This document shows positions 12,812-22,560 of a stretch of DNA of 64,000 nt, in pieces. How positions within the stretch are numbered: position 1 is the first letter of the stretch; each line of letters starts with the position of its first letter. The notes beneath the pieces are model-generated. The model was not told the DNA's origin. It did not search any database and saw only the letters and a program-made list of their open reading frames with translations. The stretch is taken from assembly GCA_036925085.1 (NCBI GenBank), contig JAUPFP010000001.1, positions 10,481,754-10,545,753 of the forward strand. The letters are read 5' to 3'. Both the position numbers and the translations under genes were made by a program. Origin of the DNA: Brachycybe producta. Its lineage: Eukaryota; Arthropoda; Diplopoda; Playtdesmida; Andrognathidae.

Positions 12812-14233
12812 ATGACCAGTCTACAGAAACTACTCAAGGACTTGAGGGATCTCGAGAGACTGAGGGAGGAAAGACGTCGAAAGAAGAAGACTGCCGCGTT
12901 GAAGAAGATCGTGAAGAGGCAACGTACTCAACTGGAGGAGGCCAAGGACGAAGCTAATGTACTTCCACCGACTCCTGTTGCTGTCAAGCCTGAGGTACAG
13001 TCCAACGATGGAAGCAAGACGCCAGAACACGCCGCCATTGCCGACATCATTGGGAAACTGTCTAAAGAGAAACAGGATGAGTTGGTTCGTCAGATTATGG
13101 GCGACGAACGGAGCAGAGCGGGCTCAATCAACACTGAATTGGAATCGATTGAACCCGGGCGAAAGCTCGGTCCGGATGAAACTACCAAATGGACACCGGA
13201 CCTGGGACCTACGCCATACTCTGAGAGAAATTCGTTACATCCTCTGCAGGGATTTTCGAAGTACGACGGTGATGACAACATCCTCCTCTACATAGAAGAA
13301 TTTGAAGACATCGCTACGGCGCACGACTGGAACTCCCTGCAGAGATGCAGGCACTTTGCAGGGCTCTTGAGGAAGCGTGCAATCAAATGGCTCGCACACT
13401 TCCGCTCTGCTTATGAGGGACAAGAAATTACGTGGACGGCCATGAAGGAGGGAATCATTGCTGAATTCCTCCTGCCTGACCAGAAGGTCCGCATGAGTCG
13501 AGAATTGGTGGAAAGGCGTCAGCAAGACCATGAAACTTTCAGAGTCTATGCTGAAAAATACGCCGAGATGTATCGAAGAATTCATCCACATGACGATGAA
13601 TCGTTGCTGATAGCTACGCTCCGAAAGAGTCTGCTACCAGCACTAAGAAAACATTTGTATGGAGCACCAAAAGATCATTACCATGAGTTTGTGTGCTTCA
13701 GTACTCAAACTGAAGGGGAACTGGTGGATGAGAGAGAGTTGGTTTACAAAACATCGGCTGGGACTACAACCAAAGCGGGCGTAAGCCAGCCGAATCAAGG
13801 AAGTCAACCAAAACAGCAGAGTCAACCTAGAACTTCAAGCGGACAAGACAAGATGTCGAACCCGCCTGAAAAGGCTGACCAGGAATCGAAACAGACAAAT
13901 GAGCATCAAAACAAGCAGAGGGCTCCTTGGCGAAATCAATACCAAGGGCCGCTCACCTGTTACCGATGTGGGGAGGCGGGCCACATTGCACGTGCTTGCC
14001 CGAATCCCGGAAAACCAAGGACTGAACAAAGGAGCGTTGCTGCGGCTACACCGACACCTGTAAACAGAGTCGACGAACCGTTGGCAACGACGGCGACGCA
14101 AGTTTCGAATACTGTCGAGGTTTACGAAACTCACATCCTGCCGTGTGGTATGAGACTGGTGCCTGTCGATATCAATGGAGTGACACACTATTTTCATGAG
14201 GAAAATCTAACAGAAGAGGCTTTAAACTGCTAA
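12812..14233 (+). CDS. Gag polyprotein of Gag-only LTR element
   Basis: This 473-codon ORF encodes a retrotransposon capsid/nucleocapsid protein. The first ~110 residues are charged and predicted coiled-coil (RDLERLREERRRKKK). Residues ~145-300 form a Ty3/gypsy-type capsid region (YIEEFEDIATAHDWNS, ...KYAEMYRRIHPHDDE). After a Gln/Ser-rich linker there is one CCHC knuckle beginning at residue 383 (CYRCGEAGHIARAC). It should assemble particles and bind RNA. The ORF is intact. Its last codons are GCT TTA AAC TGC TAA, and a -1 frameshift signal is embedded there. The ORF could begin at the ATG at 12812 or, less likely, slightly downstream. No protease domain follows in frame. Confidence 0.9.
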   Translation: MTSLQKLLKDLRDLERLREERRRKKKTAALKKIVKRQRTQLEEAKDEANVLPPTPVAVKPEVQSNDGSKTPEHAAIADIIGKLSKEKQDELVRQIMGDERSRAGSINTELESIEPGRKLGPDETTKWTPDLGPTPYSERNSLHPLQGFSKYDGDDNILLYIEEFEDIATAHDWNSLQRCRHFAGLLRKRAIKWLAHFRSAYEGQEITWTAMKEGIIAEFLLPDQKVRMSRELVERRQQDHETFRVYAEKYAEMYRRIHPHDDESLLIATLRKSLLPALRKHLYGAPKDHYHEFVCFSTQTEGELVDERELVYKTSAGTTTKAGVSQPNQGSQPKQQSQPRTSSGQDKMSNPPEKADQESKQTNEHQNKQRAPWRNQYQGPLTCYRCGEAGHIARACPNPGKPRTEQRSVAAATPTPVNRVDEPLATTATQVSNTVEVYETHILPCGMRLVPVDINGVTHYFHEENLTEEALNC

Positions 14234-14265
14234 GGGCGCCACTCAGCCCCAAAGTAGTGACGCCC
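14221..14265 (+). promoter_or_regulatory. Programmed -1 frameshift signal (slippery heptamer plus stem-loop)
   Basis: The heptamer TTTAAAC (14221-14227) is in correct phase with Gag (T TTA AAC), followed by TGC and the TAA stop. After a 6-nt spacer (14228-14233) a hairpin begins: GGGCGCCACT (14234-14243) pairs with AGTGACGCCC (14256-14265), 10 positions with one C-A mismatch and a 12-nt loop. The -1 frame is open across the site and runs straight into the second ORF. This is the canonical arrangement of retroviral -1 frameshifting. A loop-to-downstream pairing (CAGCC with GGCTG near 14330) could make a pseudoknot, but that is speculative. Confidence 0.85.
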
Positions 14266-15834
14266 GAAGTAGTTGTGAACAAGGAAGAAGAAAACGATGT
14301 TATTTTGGAGGGTCTTCGAAAGGTTCAGGCTGCTGATCAACAAGAGGAAGTTTCTGAGCAACCAAGGGTTATGTGCATCGAGGTTCGACAGGGAGGAAAC
14401 AAGGCGGAGTCCAAAGGTCTGTGTCAATGGAAACGACAGCCAGAGACGTCCGAAAAATCCACAGCCCTGTGCCAAGATGATCGACATACGGCGGAAGCAA
14501 CGATACTAAAGAGTTGGGGCACAGCAGAACAAGAAGAGTCAACAAAACGGACATCTGGAAGAGTTGCAGTTGGAATCCGAAGTCGAACCATCCAAGGGGA
14601 AGGTCAACTAAAGAAACCACTGCAAAGTGGGAAAGCCAAGATGGATTTCGAGGTTAAACCCATGGTGAAGAAAATGCAGGTTGAAGCGAAATTCGGAGTA
14701 ACTTCACCTGAAAAGGGTAACTTTGTGAGTGAAGGGTTTCAGACCATTTCCGGGAAAGGTCAGCAAACAGTGCCACTGCAAAGTGAGTTTACTATGGCAT
14801 CCAAAAGGGATATCGTACCAAAGCTCGGTAATGATCAGGTGATGGCGAAATTTGGAGTACCCATCCCTGTGGAAAATGATCAGGTGATGGCGAAATTTGG
14901 AGTACCCATCCCTGTGGAAAAAGATCAGGTGATGGCGAAATTTGGAGTACCCATCCCTGTGGAAAAAGATCAGGTGATGGCGAAATTTGGAGTACCCATC
15001 CCTGTGGAAAATGATCAGGTGATGGCGAAATTTGGAGTACCCATCCCTGTGGAACATGATCAGGTGATGGCGAAATTTGGAGTACCCATCCCTGTGGAGC
15101 AGGTGGCGGTGAAATCTGGAGTAACCACCCCTGTGAAAATTGGAAATGAGGTGACGGTGAAATTTGGAGTAACCGCCATTGAGAAAAAAGAGTTTCAAGA
15201 AGAAACTGTGGATCTTCGAAGGAGAGGACTAATCTCAGTCAGGATTGACCGAAATAATCCTCATGAAGATAAGAGTAAAGAAGGCCTAGCTGAAATCACT
15301 GTCGACAACCAATCCAGTGAAATTTCAGAAGAAACTTCAGTGAAAAAGGAAAGAGAGGAAACACATGGGATGGCCAAAAATGTCTCTAAGAAAGAGACAT
15401 CTACAGCTTCCCGTGTGCAAACACGTGTAGGACCTGCAATAGATGATAGAAAGCATCATTCAGGAGTGGGGAAAAAGAAATCCAGCGCTAAAACCATCTT
15501 AAAAGATGAATTAACGTCTGAATTGGATGTAGAAACGGCAAAAATTCAAATTTGCCGCTATACGGAGCGCCGCCTAGTGAGGAAAAAAGAGGAGAGAGAA
15601 TTTTCTAAGGAGAAAAGCTCCTCCCACTTCCGGCCGGAAATTGAAAGTGAGAGCCCCACAGGATCACGTGAGAAGACGACCGCCATTTTTGATGCCACTT
15701 CGAATCTTCATTCTGCGAAGAATAGACACGATCGTCGATTCTTTAAGAAAAAGAAAGTGACAACTTTTAATTTGGATCAATTCAAAAAGAGGATGGCCAA
15801 GTCTGCCGATAAAGGAGTATGCTGGAAGACCTGA
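14234..15834 (+). CDS. Second ORF of Gag-only element: charged repeat protein fused to Gag by -1 frameshift
   Basis: The frame is open from just after a stop near 14199 to 15834 and has no early ATG, which fits expression by frameshifting from Gag (about 530 residues). It occupies the place of pol but shows no enzyme motif. It is rich in Lys, Glu, Ser and Thr. Six consecutive 15-residue repeats lie at 14830-15099 (DQVMAKFGVPIPVE core), with degenerate copies on both sides (AKFGVTSPEK, VKSGVTTPVK, VKFGVTAIEK). The C-terminus is basic (KNRHDRRFFKKKK). The frame has been kept open over 1.6 kb, suggesting selection. Function unknown; an RNA- or chromatin-binding or tethering role is only a guess. 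Confidence 0.75.
14830..15099 (+). repeat. 45-bp coding tandem repeat, six copies
   Basis: Six head-to-tail 45-bp units begin at 14830, 14875, 14920, 14965, 15010 and 15055. They are nearly identical at the DNA level; the variation is mainly in the codon before DQV (N, N, K, K, N, H). Near-identity implies recent expansion, while flanking degenerate units imply an older seed. Confidence 0.95.
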
Positions 15835-16652
15835 ACATCTTGACGACGGAGGCAGAACCAGGAGCCAGGGACCAACAGGGCCATCTGGAACCGGATCATT
15901 AGAAGAGGACCAGGACCGACAACGGATCGACGTGGACCAGTTCCGACCCACGCCGAAGAAACCGGAGGAACGGGATGCAGCGAGGAAGCGTATCATTTCA
16001 TTTATTGATAAATATTTTTAATTTTCGTTTTCTTGAGGGTTAAAAAGGGTTTTTAACTTGGGTATTTTAGTCAAAATTGTGGTCAAAAAAGGGTTAATTT
16101 AATGAACAAAATTATTTCTCTTTTAAGCGTTTTTTTTATTATTTAGTCAGATCTGCCTTAAAGATTAAAGAGGGGGGTTTTTCTTTTAAAATTGTTGTCT
16201 CTGTGGGCAGAGATGTGATAGCTAAGTCACGATTGTGGGAAAGGGGTCATTGGTTTCTAAATACTTATTTTAAAGAGTTTTTATCTAACTTGTTGTTTTA
16301 TTTTTGGAGGAGTTTTCATTGTGTTATGAGAAATACTGAGATTAATTACAAATTTTGGGTGGAATATTCTAGTCGAATAAATTAAAATAGTAATTAAGTG
16401 AAACGGAAATTTAAGGGTTGGGGGTTTTTATGGGAAAATCCTCCTGTAATCAAGTCGGATGGAAACCTGTGATTTTTATTGTGATATTCTTATTTTCAGA
16501 TTCGAAAATCTTTATCGTGTCTTTTATATGCAAATTGTGATATTGTATTTTGTTTTTGGGAATTGTGCAACAACCTTTTGCGGTGGCTTATCGAGGTCCC
16601 CTAAGTTATTTGACGTAAGTTCAGGGTGAACTTCCATCTTAGTTGGGGGGGG
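15835..16652 (+). other. 3' untranslated interior of Gag-only element with polypurine tract
   Basis: There is no further ORF of note. It ends in a run of eight G (16645-16652) directly before the 3' LTR, which probably serves as the plus-strand primer (polypurine tract). Confidence 0.6.
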
Positions 16653-17551
16653 TGAAACGATACGTCCAGGAGCGATCCTGGCTCGTTTAGTTATTTTTGG
16701 ATCGTTTGTTTATTTTTAGAGTGGCCTGGAACTTTGTCAACCCTCTGTACTCACGTACAGAGGATTGACCCAGTTCCATCAGCTGATGACGATGCCAATA
16801 TCCTGTCTTGGGTCTTGGGTCCCTTTTTCCTCCCAGTCCCACCCCTTAATACAAAGAGATCGACTTGATAAGCCTCAGCATTGGGTCTATGGGGTGAAAA
16901 CTTTCTTTTGTAATTTTGTTTTGATTACGATGAATCACTTGTCTATATTTTAGTGACCACTGGTCAATCATGTTGATTGGCCAGTTTGGTTTTTAAGTTT
17001 GATTTTGCCCAATCAGAGAATACTGAGAAAGTGTTCTCAGTATCCTCTTTTTGGGTATAAATAACCATGTATTTTTGTGTAAAAAGAGACTTGAAGAAGC
17101 AGTCTTGAAAGCATTCTTTGGACACAGACATTATGCCCAAATTTGCCTAGAGATGATGAGATGTAAATAAACTGGAAATTATAGTTAAAAAGTTGTTGAA
17201 GTTATTTTTATCTTTTAAAAACAAAACGAAGGACTTCAACATTTTGTCATCTAGCACTGTCAACCCAGGTGTAAACCTGGCTCTCCAGTACTAGATGAGA
17301 CTTCTGAAGACAGCACGATCAACCAGCTTTTTACGGGCGAAAGCCCGGGGAGTAGCAGACAACAAAAGATCCTTAAAACTGTAAAGGTTCTTGAAAGAGG
17401 AACTTGTGAGGAAACGTATGGGACTAATTTGTTCCCTTCCTCCCGAACCATAATAGAATTAGTGGCCTAGCCAACCACTTTCCGATCGCCCGAAAGAGCG
17501 CTACGATACTTTTTGATAATTCTATTAGGCCCCTGAATGTGGTTCGTTACA
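16653..17551 (+). repeat. 3' LTR of Gag-only element
   Basis: Same 899-bp length as the 5' LTR and no difference noticed on reading. It is followed by the AAAT target duplication. Confidence 0.95.
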
Positions 17552-17801
17552 AAATGACATCGAAAATGTCGTTGTTTTAAAAGCTACCGAGTTTATTCAC
17601 TAAATTCAAGGTCAGGTTTATTTGTTTCTTATTATTATTTTTTTCTAGTTCTTTTTAAGGCCTAGATATAGCGTTTATTTGAAAATTTCTCCGAATGTAA
17701 GCGCTGCGATCGTTGTTGATGGGAAAACGGTTTTTTAACGTTTTTTCTCCCGGTTCGAAGTCACAATAATTAATAGAAAAATAATTTCACGTGCTAATCT
17801 T

Positions 17802-18384
17802 ATAAAAAGGAAACATCGTGAAGCCAGTAGATTAATGCACGTAATAATTATTTTGTTATTGTTCTGAGTTGTTTTTAACGGGAGTTCTTCAAATGTTTGG
17901 TTGACGGTTTTTTGATCTTAAGGGAATTAACATAAGAGTTAAAAAACGTAAGATTTAAAATGTTATTTAAAAATAGAAAGCCCTTTTAAAATTTAGTAGA
18001 AGGAATAATCCTGAAGGCAATAAACACGTGTAAGTACGTGCTAATTTTTCTGATTGCTCTAAATCATTTTTAATCAGAGTTCTCTTAACTTTTGTTGGAC
18101 GGTGTTTTAGTCCTATGGGACTTAACATGGAGTTAAAAAAACGTACGATTTTAAACGTAATTAACAAATAGAAGGACCTTTTCAAAATTTATAAAAAGGA
18201 AACATCGTGAAGCCAATACATGAATGTATGTGCTAATTATTTTGTTATTGTTCTAAATCGTTTTTAACGAGAGTTTTTCAAATGTTTGTGGGACGGTTTT
18301 TGGTCCAATGGGATTTAACATGGGGTTAAAAAAACGAACGACTTTGAACCTTGTTTAAAAATAGAAGGACCTTTTCAAAATTTA
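17802..18384. repeat. Three ~194-bp tandem repeats
   Basis: Units start near 17802, 17997 and 18191. Each contains ATAAAAAGGAAACATCGTG (or a diverged form), a GTTTTTAACGRGAGTT block and a closing GAAGGACCTTTTCAAAATTT. Unit 2 is the most diverged. This lies upstream of the transposase gene at 19.6 kb. Confidence 0.85.
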
Positions 18385-18554
18385 TATAAACCGAGCAATT
18401 AAAAAACAAAACTTTTTAGTGCATTTTGCACTTTACTGTATGTTAATTGAGCGATTGTGAGGCGATTTCTTGCAGTTTTAGTAACACCATATAGTAACAT
18501 TCATTTGTCTCATTGTCGTCTGCTCAAAACAAGAAGATGGACGTGGATCTACTA

Positions 18555-18657
18555 GGCTCTTAAGTGTTTTCTGGTTTTAAAGAAATTTGAGGTTTGAACT
18601 TGTAGTTCTCTATGCCTACTGTTGTTTCAAATACCATTAAAGGCAAGTTTATTATTA

Positions 18658-18727
<70 letters not shown>

Positions 18728-18870
18728 GTATTGCATTTCAGGGCTCCACAATTTCTTATAAAGTTTTTTAATTATAACTAAGTGTTTTCTGGTTTTACAG
18801 AAATTGTAGATTTGAACTTGTAGTTCTCTCTGCCTGTTGGTGTGTCAAAAAACCAGGCAAGTTTATTATT
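18555..18870. repeat. Exon-like repeat duplicated around a (TTA)n tract
   Basis: AGTGTTTTCTGGTTTTA...TTTGAACTTGTAGTTCTC...GGCAAGTTTATTA occurs at 18562-18655 and again at 18780-18870. A (TTA)n microsatellite (18651-18724) and a CAGGGCTCCACAAT segment lie between. The TTGARCTTGTAGTTCTC core also occurs three times upstream of the HECT gene (26.7, 26.9 and 27.5 kb). Another CAGGGCTCCACAAT copy lies at 19263, next to a second ATT/TTA tract. Confidence 0.75.
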
Positions 18871-19206
18871 TTTTATTATTTGTTACATGAAATAAAATAA
18901 AAACGTTATAATTTAAATTAGTTTAGTTTTTTATTTATTTGGTAATTATTAATTAACTATACTTAAATGTTTCCATTCTGACAAAACGAAACAAAATAAA
19001 ATATAACAAAAAACCACATTTTTGGCTACAACTTGCCTACTTGTCTCCAAATATAAGAAGTCTTTCATCACGAAAAATTGAAAAAATATTGTGACAACAC
19101 TTGTAATTTAGACTGAAAATATAAAATAATTTTAAATATATTATATTTTCAACGTATTTCGTATTTTCTCAAATTTTGTTTTGCAGTGTGCAAAGCAACT
19201 ATTATG

Positions 19207-19242
<36 letters not shown>

Positions 19243-19576
19243 AATAATAATTTATTGCATCTCAGGGCTCCACAATATCTCATAAAGTTTTGAAATTGAT
19301 AAGACACATTTAAAGTTGTTGAATTTTTTAAAAAAAATATTGATACACACGAAGATCAGGGTTTAAAGTCTAATGCAACCACAGAAAATGAGATTGATGT
19401 TGAATGATGATTGATGTCGAATGATGATTGATGTCGAGAGATGCCATAAAATCAGACATTTAGAGCATGCATTATTTGTGATTTTAATTGGCTAATTGTT
19501 TAATTTAAATTGTTGAACTGTCAATTCTTAATTTTAATCATAGGTACAAGTAAAGTGAACTTTTGGTCAACAAATT

Positions 19577-21031
19577 ATGGAATCGACATGGATGGATTTT
19601 TTTCGTAATATTACCATTGTACTGAATGATAGCCACGAACATGCTGTTAATTATGATAATGATTTTGCATGTCACATTGTAAGAGAACTATCTGTTGTAA
19701 ATAGAGCATTGTCCTCAGCTTGTATTGTGTTCAATTTTGATTGTACAAGTGAATTGAGGGAGTTAAATGTACTATCACAATCAACTAGATCCTTTATGTT
19801 AGAACTGCATAACTTAATTAATATTTTGCTAAACTTTTGGCGAAATAGACTTCGGACATCAAGAAGTTGCACAAATTTGGCATTGCTTGTTACTGAAAAT
19901 AATTCTAGTGTTTCTCGGGTTGAAAGATTAAGTCAATTGACATTCCTTGTTGATCATGGATTTTCGCAAGTTGAAATAGCCTATTTACTGTCAATTAACA
20001 GGCGCACTGTTTTTCGATTTTGCAGGCATCTTAATTTACACAGGTTCACACAAATTGGTGAAGCTGATCTTGAACATATTGTAAGACATTTTTTACAAAT
20101 GTCAGGAAATGTTGGATTGCGATTGGTAGTGGGATATTTGCATAATTTAGGAATTAGAGTGCCACGTAGACGGGTTGCACAATGTCTTAGAAATATTAAT
20201 CCACTGGCAGTTGCAAATCGTTGGCGATCATGTATTGCTCGCAGAACTTACAGTGTTCCAGGCCCCAATGCATTGTGGCACATGGATAGCCATCACTCAT
20301 TATTACGATGGCGGTTTGTTATACATGGTATGATTGATGGGTTTTCAAGAATGGCTATTTACTTGCATTGTGCTAATAACAATAGAGCTGATACTGTACT
20401 TGATTACTTTGTGTCAGCAATTCATGAATTTGGGTTGCCATCCAGAATTAGGGGTGATAAAGGTGGTGAAAACATAAGAGTTGCAGAATACATGCTACAA
20501 AACCGAGGACCAGGCCGAGCCAGCTTTATTGCTGGTCGTTCAGTACATAATCAAAGAATTGAGCGTTTCTGGAGGGATGTTTTTAGATGTTCACTGCAAC
20601 CATTTTACACGTTATTTTATGAGCTAGAAGAAAATGATCAGCTTGATCCATCTAATGAATGCCATTTGTTTTGCTTGCACTATGTATTTCTAAATCGAAT
20701 CCAAAATGCCATTGCTGAATTTTTGCGATCATGGAATAGACATCCAATGAGAACAGAAAGGAACTGGTCTCCTATGCAGATATGGATTAATGGACTCATT
20801 GATGTGAGAAATTCACATCAGACAGGTGTTCATGGTTATTTTCAAAACAGTAGAATAATTCATCCAGAGTGTAACATTTTTGAAAATGAAAATGCTATTG
20901 ATGTTCTTCCTCTTGTCTTTCAGGCAACAAATGAGGAAATGAGTTTACTTGAAAGTTTAAATCTTGATACTCATGTTCATATTTCTAGCACTCAGGCATA
21001 TCTGATGGCATTAAGCATATTCAGACATTGA
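19577..21031 (+). CDS. DDE integrase-like transposase (484 aa)
   Basis: An intact ORF from an ATG at 19577, downstream of a plausible 3' splice site (TTTTAATCATAG). Residues ~118-160 form a helix-turn-helix ([20 protein letters not shown]) and ~165-215 a second DNA-binding-like segment. Residues ~225-400 form an RNase H-fold integrase core with all three acids visible: D237 (LWHMDSHH), D294 (RGDKGGEN) and E329 (NQRIERFW), i.e. D-56-D-34-E. A C-terminal tail of ~85 residues is unassigned. The core looks like retroviral/IS3-type integrases rather than Tc1 or hAT transposases. Eukaryotic IS3-like (IS3EU) or Ginger-type transposons, or a domesticated derivative, are the best guesses. No gag, RT or protease adjoins it. 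Intact acids argue for recent activity. Confidence 0.8.
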   Translation: MESTWMDFFRNITIVLNDSHEHAVNYDNDFACHIVRELSVVNRALSSACIVFNFDCTSELRELNVLSQSTRSFMLELHNLINILLNFWRNRLRTSRSCTNLALLVTENNSSVSRVERLSQLTFLVDHGFSQVEIAYLLSINRRTVFRFCRHLNLHRFTQIGEADLEHIVRHFLQMSGNVGLRLVVGYLHNLGIRVPRRRVAQCLRNINPLAVANRWRSCIARRTYSVPGPNALWHMDSHHSLLRWRFVIHGMIDGFSRMAIYLHCANNNRADTVLDYFVSAIHEFGLPSRIRGDKGGENIRVAEYMLQNRGPGRASFIAGRSVHNQRIERFWRDVFRCSLQPFYTLFYELEENDQLDPSNECHLFCLHYVFLNRIQNAIAEFLRSWNRHPMRTERNWSPMQIWINGLIDVRNSHQTGVHGYFQNSRIIHPECNIFENENAIDVLPLVFQATNEEMSLLESLNLDTHVHISSTQAYLMALSIFRH

Positions 21032-21110
21032 AATGAAATGAATTTTTTTTATCTCTAAATGTTCACATAAGTTTAGTAATTAAGTTAGTAACTTGGTTGT
21101 TTTCATCTTT

Positions 21111-21480
21111 GAATTGGTGATGCACTGAAAAGTATGGACAGCTGTCACATTTATTTATTGCTGAATTCTGTTTTATTGTTAATTTAATTCAATTTTTCAG
21201 TTTGAATTGGTAATTCACTGAAAAACTTACATTCTTTTCAAATTTAGCATCTACAGAATGAATGCTATTTTAATGTTAATTTTGTTTGGTTGTCATGTTT
21301 GTATTAGTAATTCACTAAAATAATTCTAGACTACTGTTGCAATTAGCAAGAATTTAATGGAATTTTAAATGTGTTTTTTGTTTTTATATTTGAATGTGTA
21401 ACTCACTGCATAATCTTAATTTGTATAATCTTTACAGTTTCTAAATGTTTCTAACAAGCTAGTTTCTATCATTCAAATTA
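21111..21480 (+). repeat. ~90-bp repeat array downstream of the transposase gene
   Basis: Four diverged units start near 21111, 21204, 21301 and 21392. Each begins TTTGAATTGGTAATTCACTGAAAA or a variant, contains CTAGACT and TCACATTT blocks, and ends in an ATGTTAATTTTGTTT-like stretch. The array closes with TTCTAAATGTTTCT. The same array and closing motif follow the HECT gene at 32.8-33.5 kb. Confidence 0.75.
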
Positions 21481-21499
21481 TTTTTTATTTTTACATTAT

Positions 21500-22560
21500 C
21501 TGATAAAAATATTTAATTATTCATACTTGTATTTGTGGAAGTTGTTTTTCAAGTATTATACTGATTTTGGTTTGTTTCATCACTTCAATTTTTACTTCTA
21601 CTTGAATAAAACCATTAAATTTCTAAACTTCAATGTTTCTTTTTTGAAAACCAGTTTTAATATATAGTGTGACTGCAAAGTTGAAAGATTTAATTTTGGA
21701 CATAAATAAATGGGCCCCAAGTGTTTTGGGCCCTTAGGCTTCAGCTGACCTCAGATGTAGTGCTCTCTCCTGGCATACCTTTACTCACTAGTGTACTACA
21801 ACTGGACACCATCTAGCTGCCATCTATATACCTTTCCAAAAGTGCAGGTAGATAGCTTCACTTCACCCAACTCTTGACAGTCAAAAGTTGGGCTTTCACA
21901 TAATGTTTTCAAATAATATATTTCAGAATAAACATTTTGTACAATTACATAGAGAATAAATTAGGTTGTTAAATGTTTTTTTGCTTCAAAATATACCAAA
22001 ATATGTTTAAGGTGGGTTGTGAACTTTTAAGTGTCAGTGTATTTTCATTTTTGATATATATTTTTTTAAATAAACTTTTTTAAAAAATAAATTGCCTATT
22101 TGAAATTGGATTGTTTAATACTCAATTAAAAAGGTTATGTTGAAAGGCATCACAATTTTTTTAAAAACTAGTTATTGAGCTACCTTGATAGTTTCTAAAA
22201 CACAAATTTGTTTTGTTTTATTTGTTCTATTATCTAAGCTTTTTATTTTATAAAATACTTTGTAATTTTTTTGGTAAGAGCCAAAGAAAAATTATAGTCA
22301 AACAAGAAAATAAAGTCAGCTGTTATGTAAACCATCTTAATACCATGTTCATGTTAAATGATTTTGCAATCTTTTTTTTTCTTTTCCTCTAAAAAGGAGA
22401 AACAAGATGGACAGTACTCACTCAACTCACTCAACCCAACTCCATTGCTTTAATATATGCTTTCATATATCAAACAACCAATTTTCTTTCATTGTTACAT
22501 GTGTATGCAAATGTACATGCATGCACACAATGTTTATGTGCATGTATATGTGTGTATGTA
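21500..22560. other. AT-rich non-coding
   Basis: A probable 3' end of the transposase transcript (ATAAA-type signals near 21605) is followed by AT-rich DNA with no gene. A short palindrome (GGGCCCAAGTGTTTTGGGCCC) at 21711-21732 is of unknown meaning. Confidence 0.5.

Larger units (their letters stand above)
11808..17555 (+). mobile_element. Young Gag-only LTR retrotransposon (non-autonomous)
   Basis: The element runs 11812-17551 and is flanked by the 4-bp direct repeat AAAT (11808-11811 and 17552-17555). Two 899-bp LTRs, apparently identical by eye, begin TG and end CA. The internal region holds a primer-binding site, a Gag ORF with one zinc knuckle, a -1 frameshift signal, a 525-codon second ORF and a G8 polypurine tract before the 3' LTR. 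No DTG/DSG protease, YxDD RT, RNase H or DDE integrase is found in any frame of the 3.9-kb interior. It must therefore use enzymes from another element. LTR identity and clean ends indicate a recent insertion. Confidence 0.93.

Noticed and set aside
14704..15198. Minus-strand ORF with FHRDGYSKFRHHL repeats
   Set aside because: It is the antisense shadow of the 45-bp coding repeat; the plus frame continues much further and is tied to the frameshift signal.
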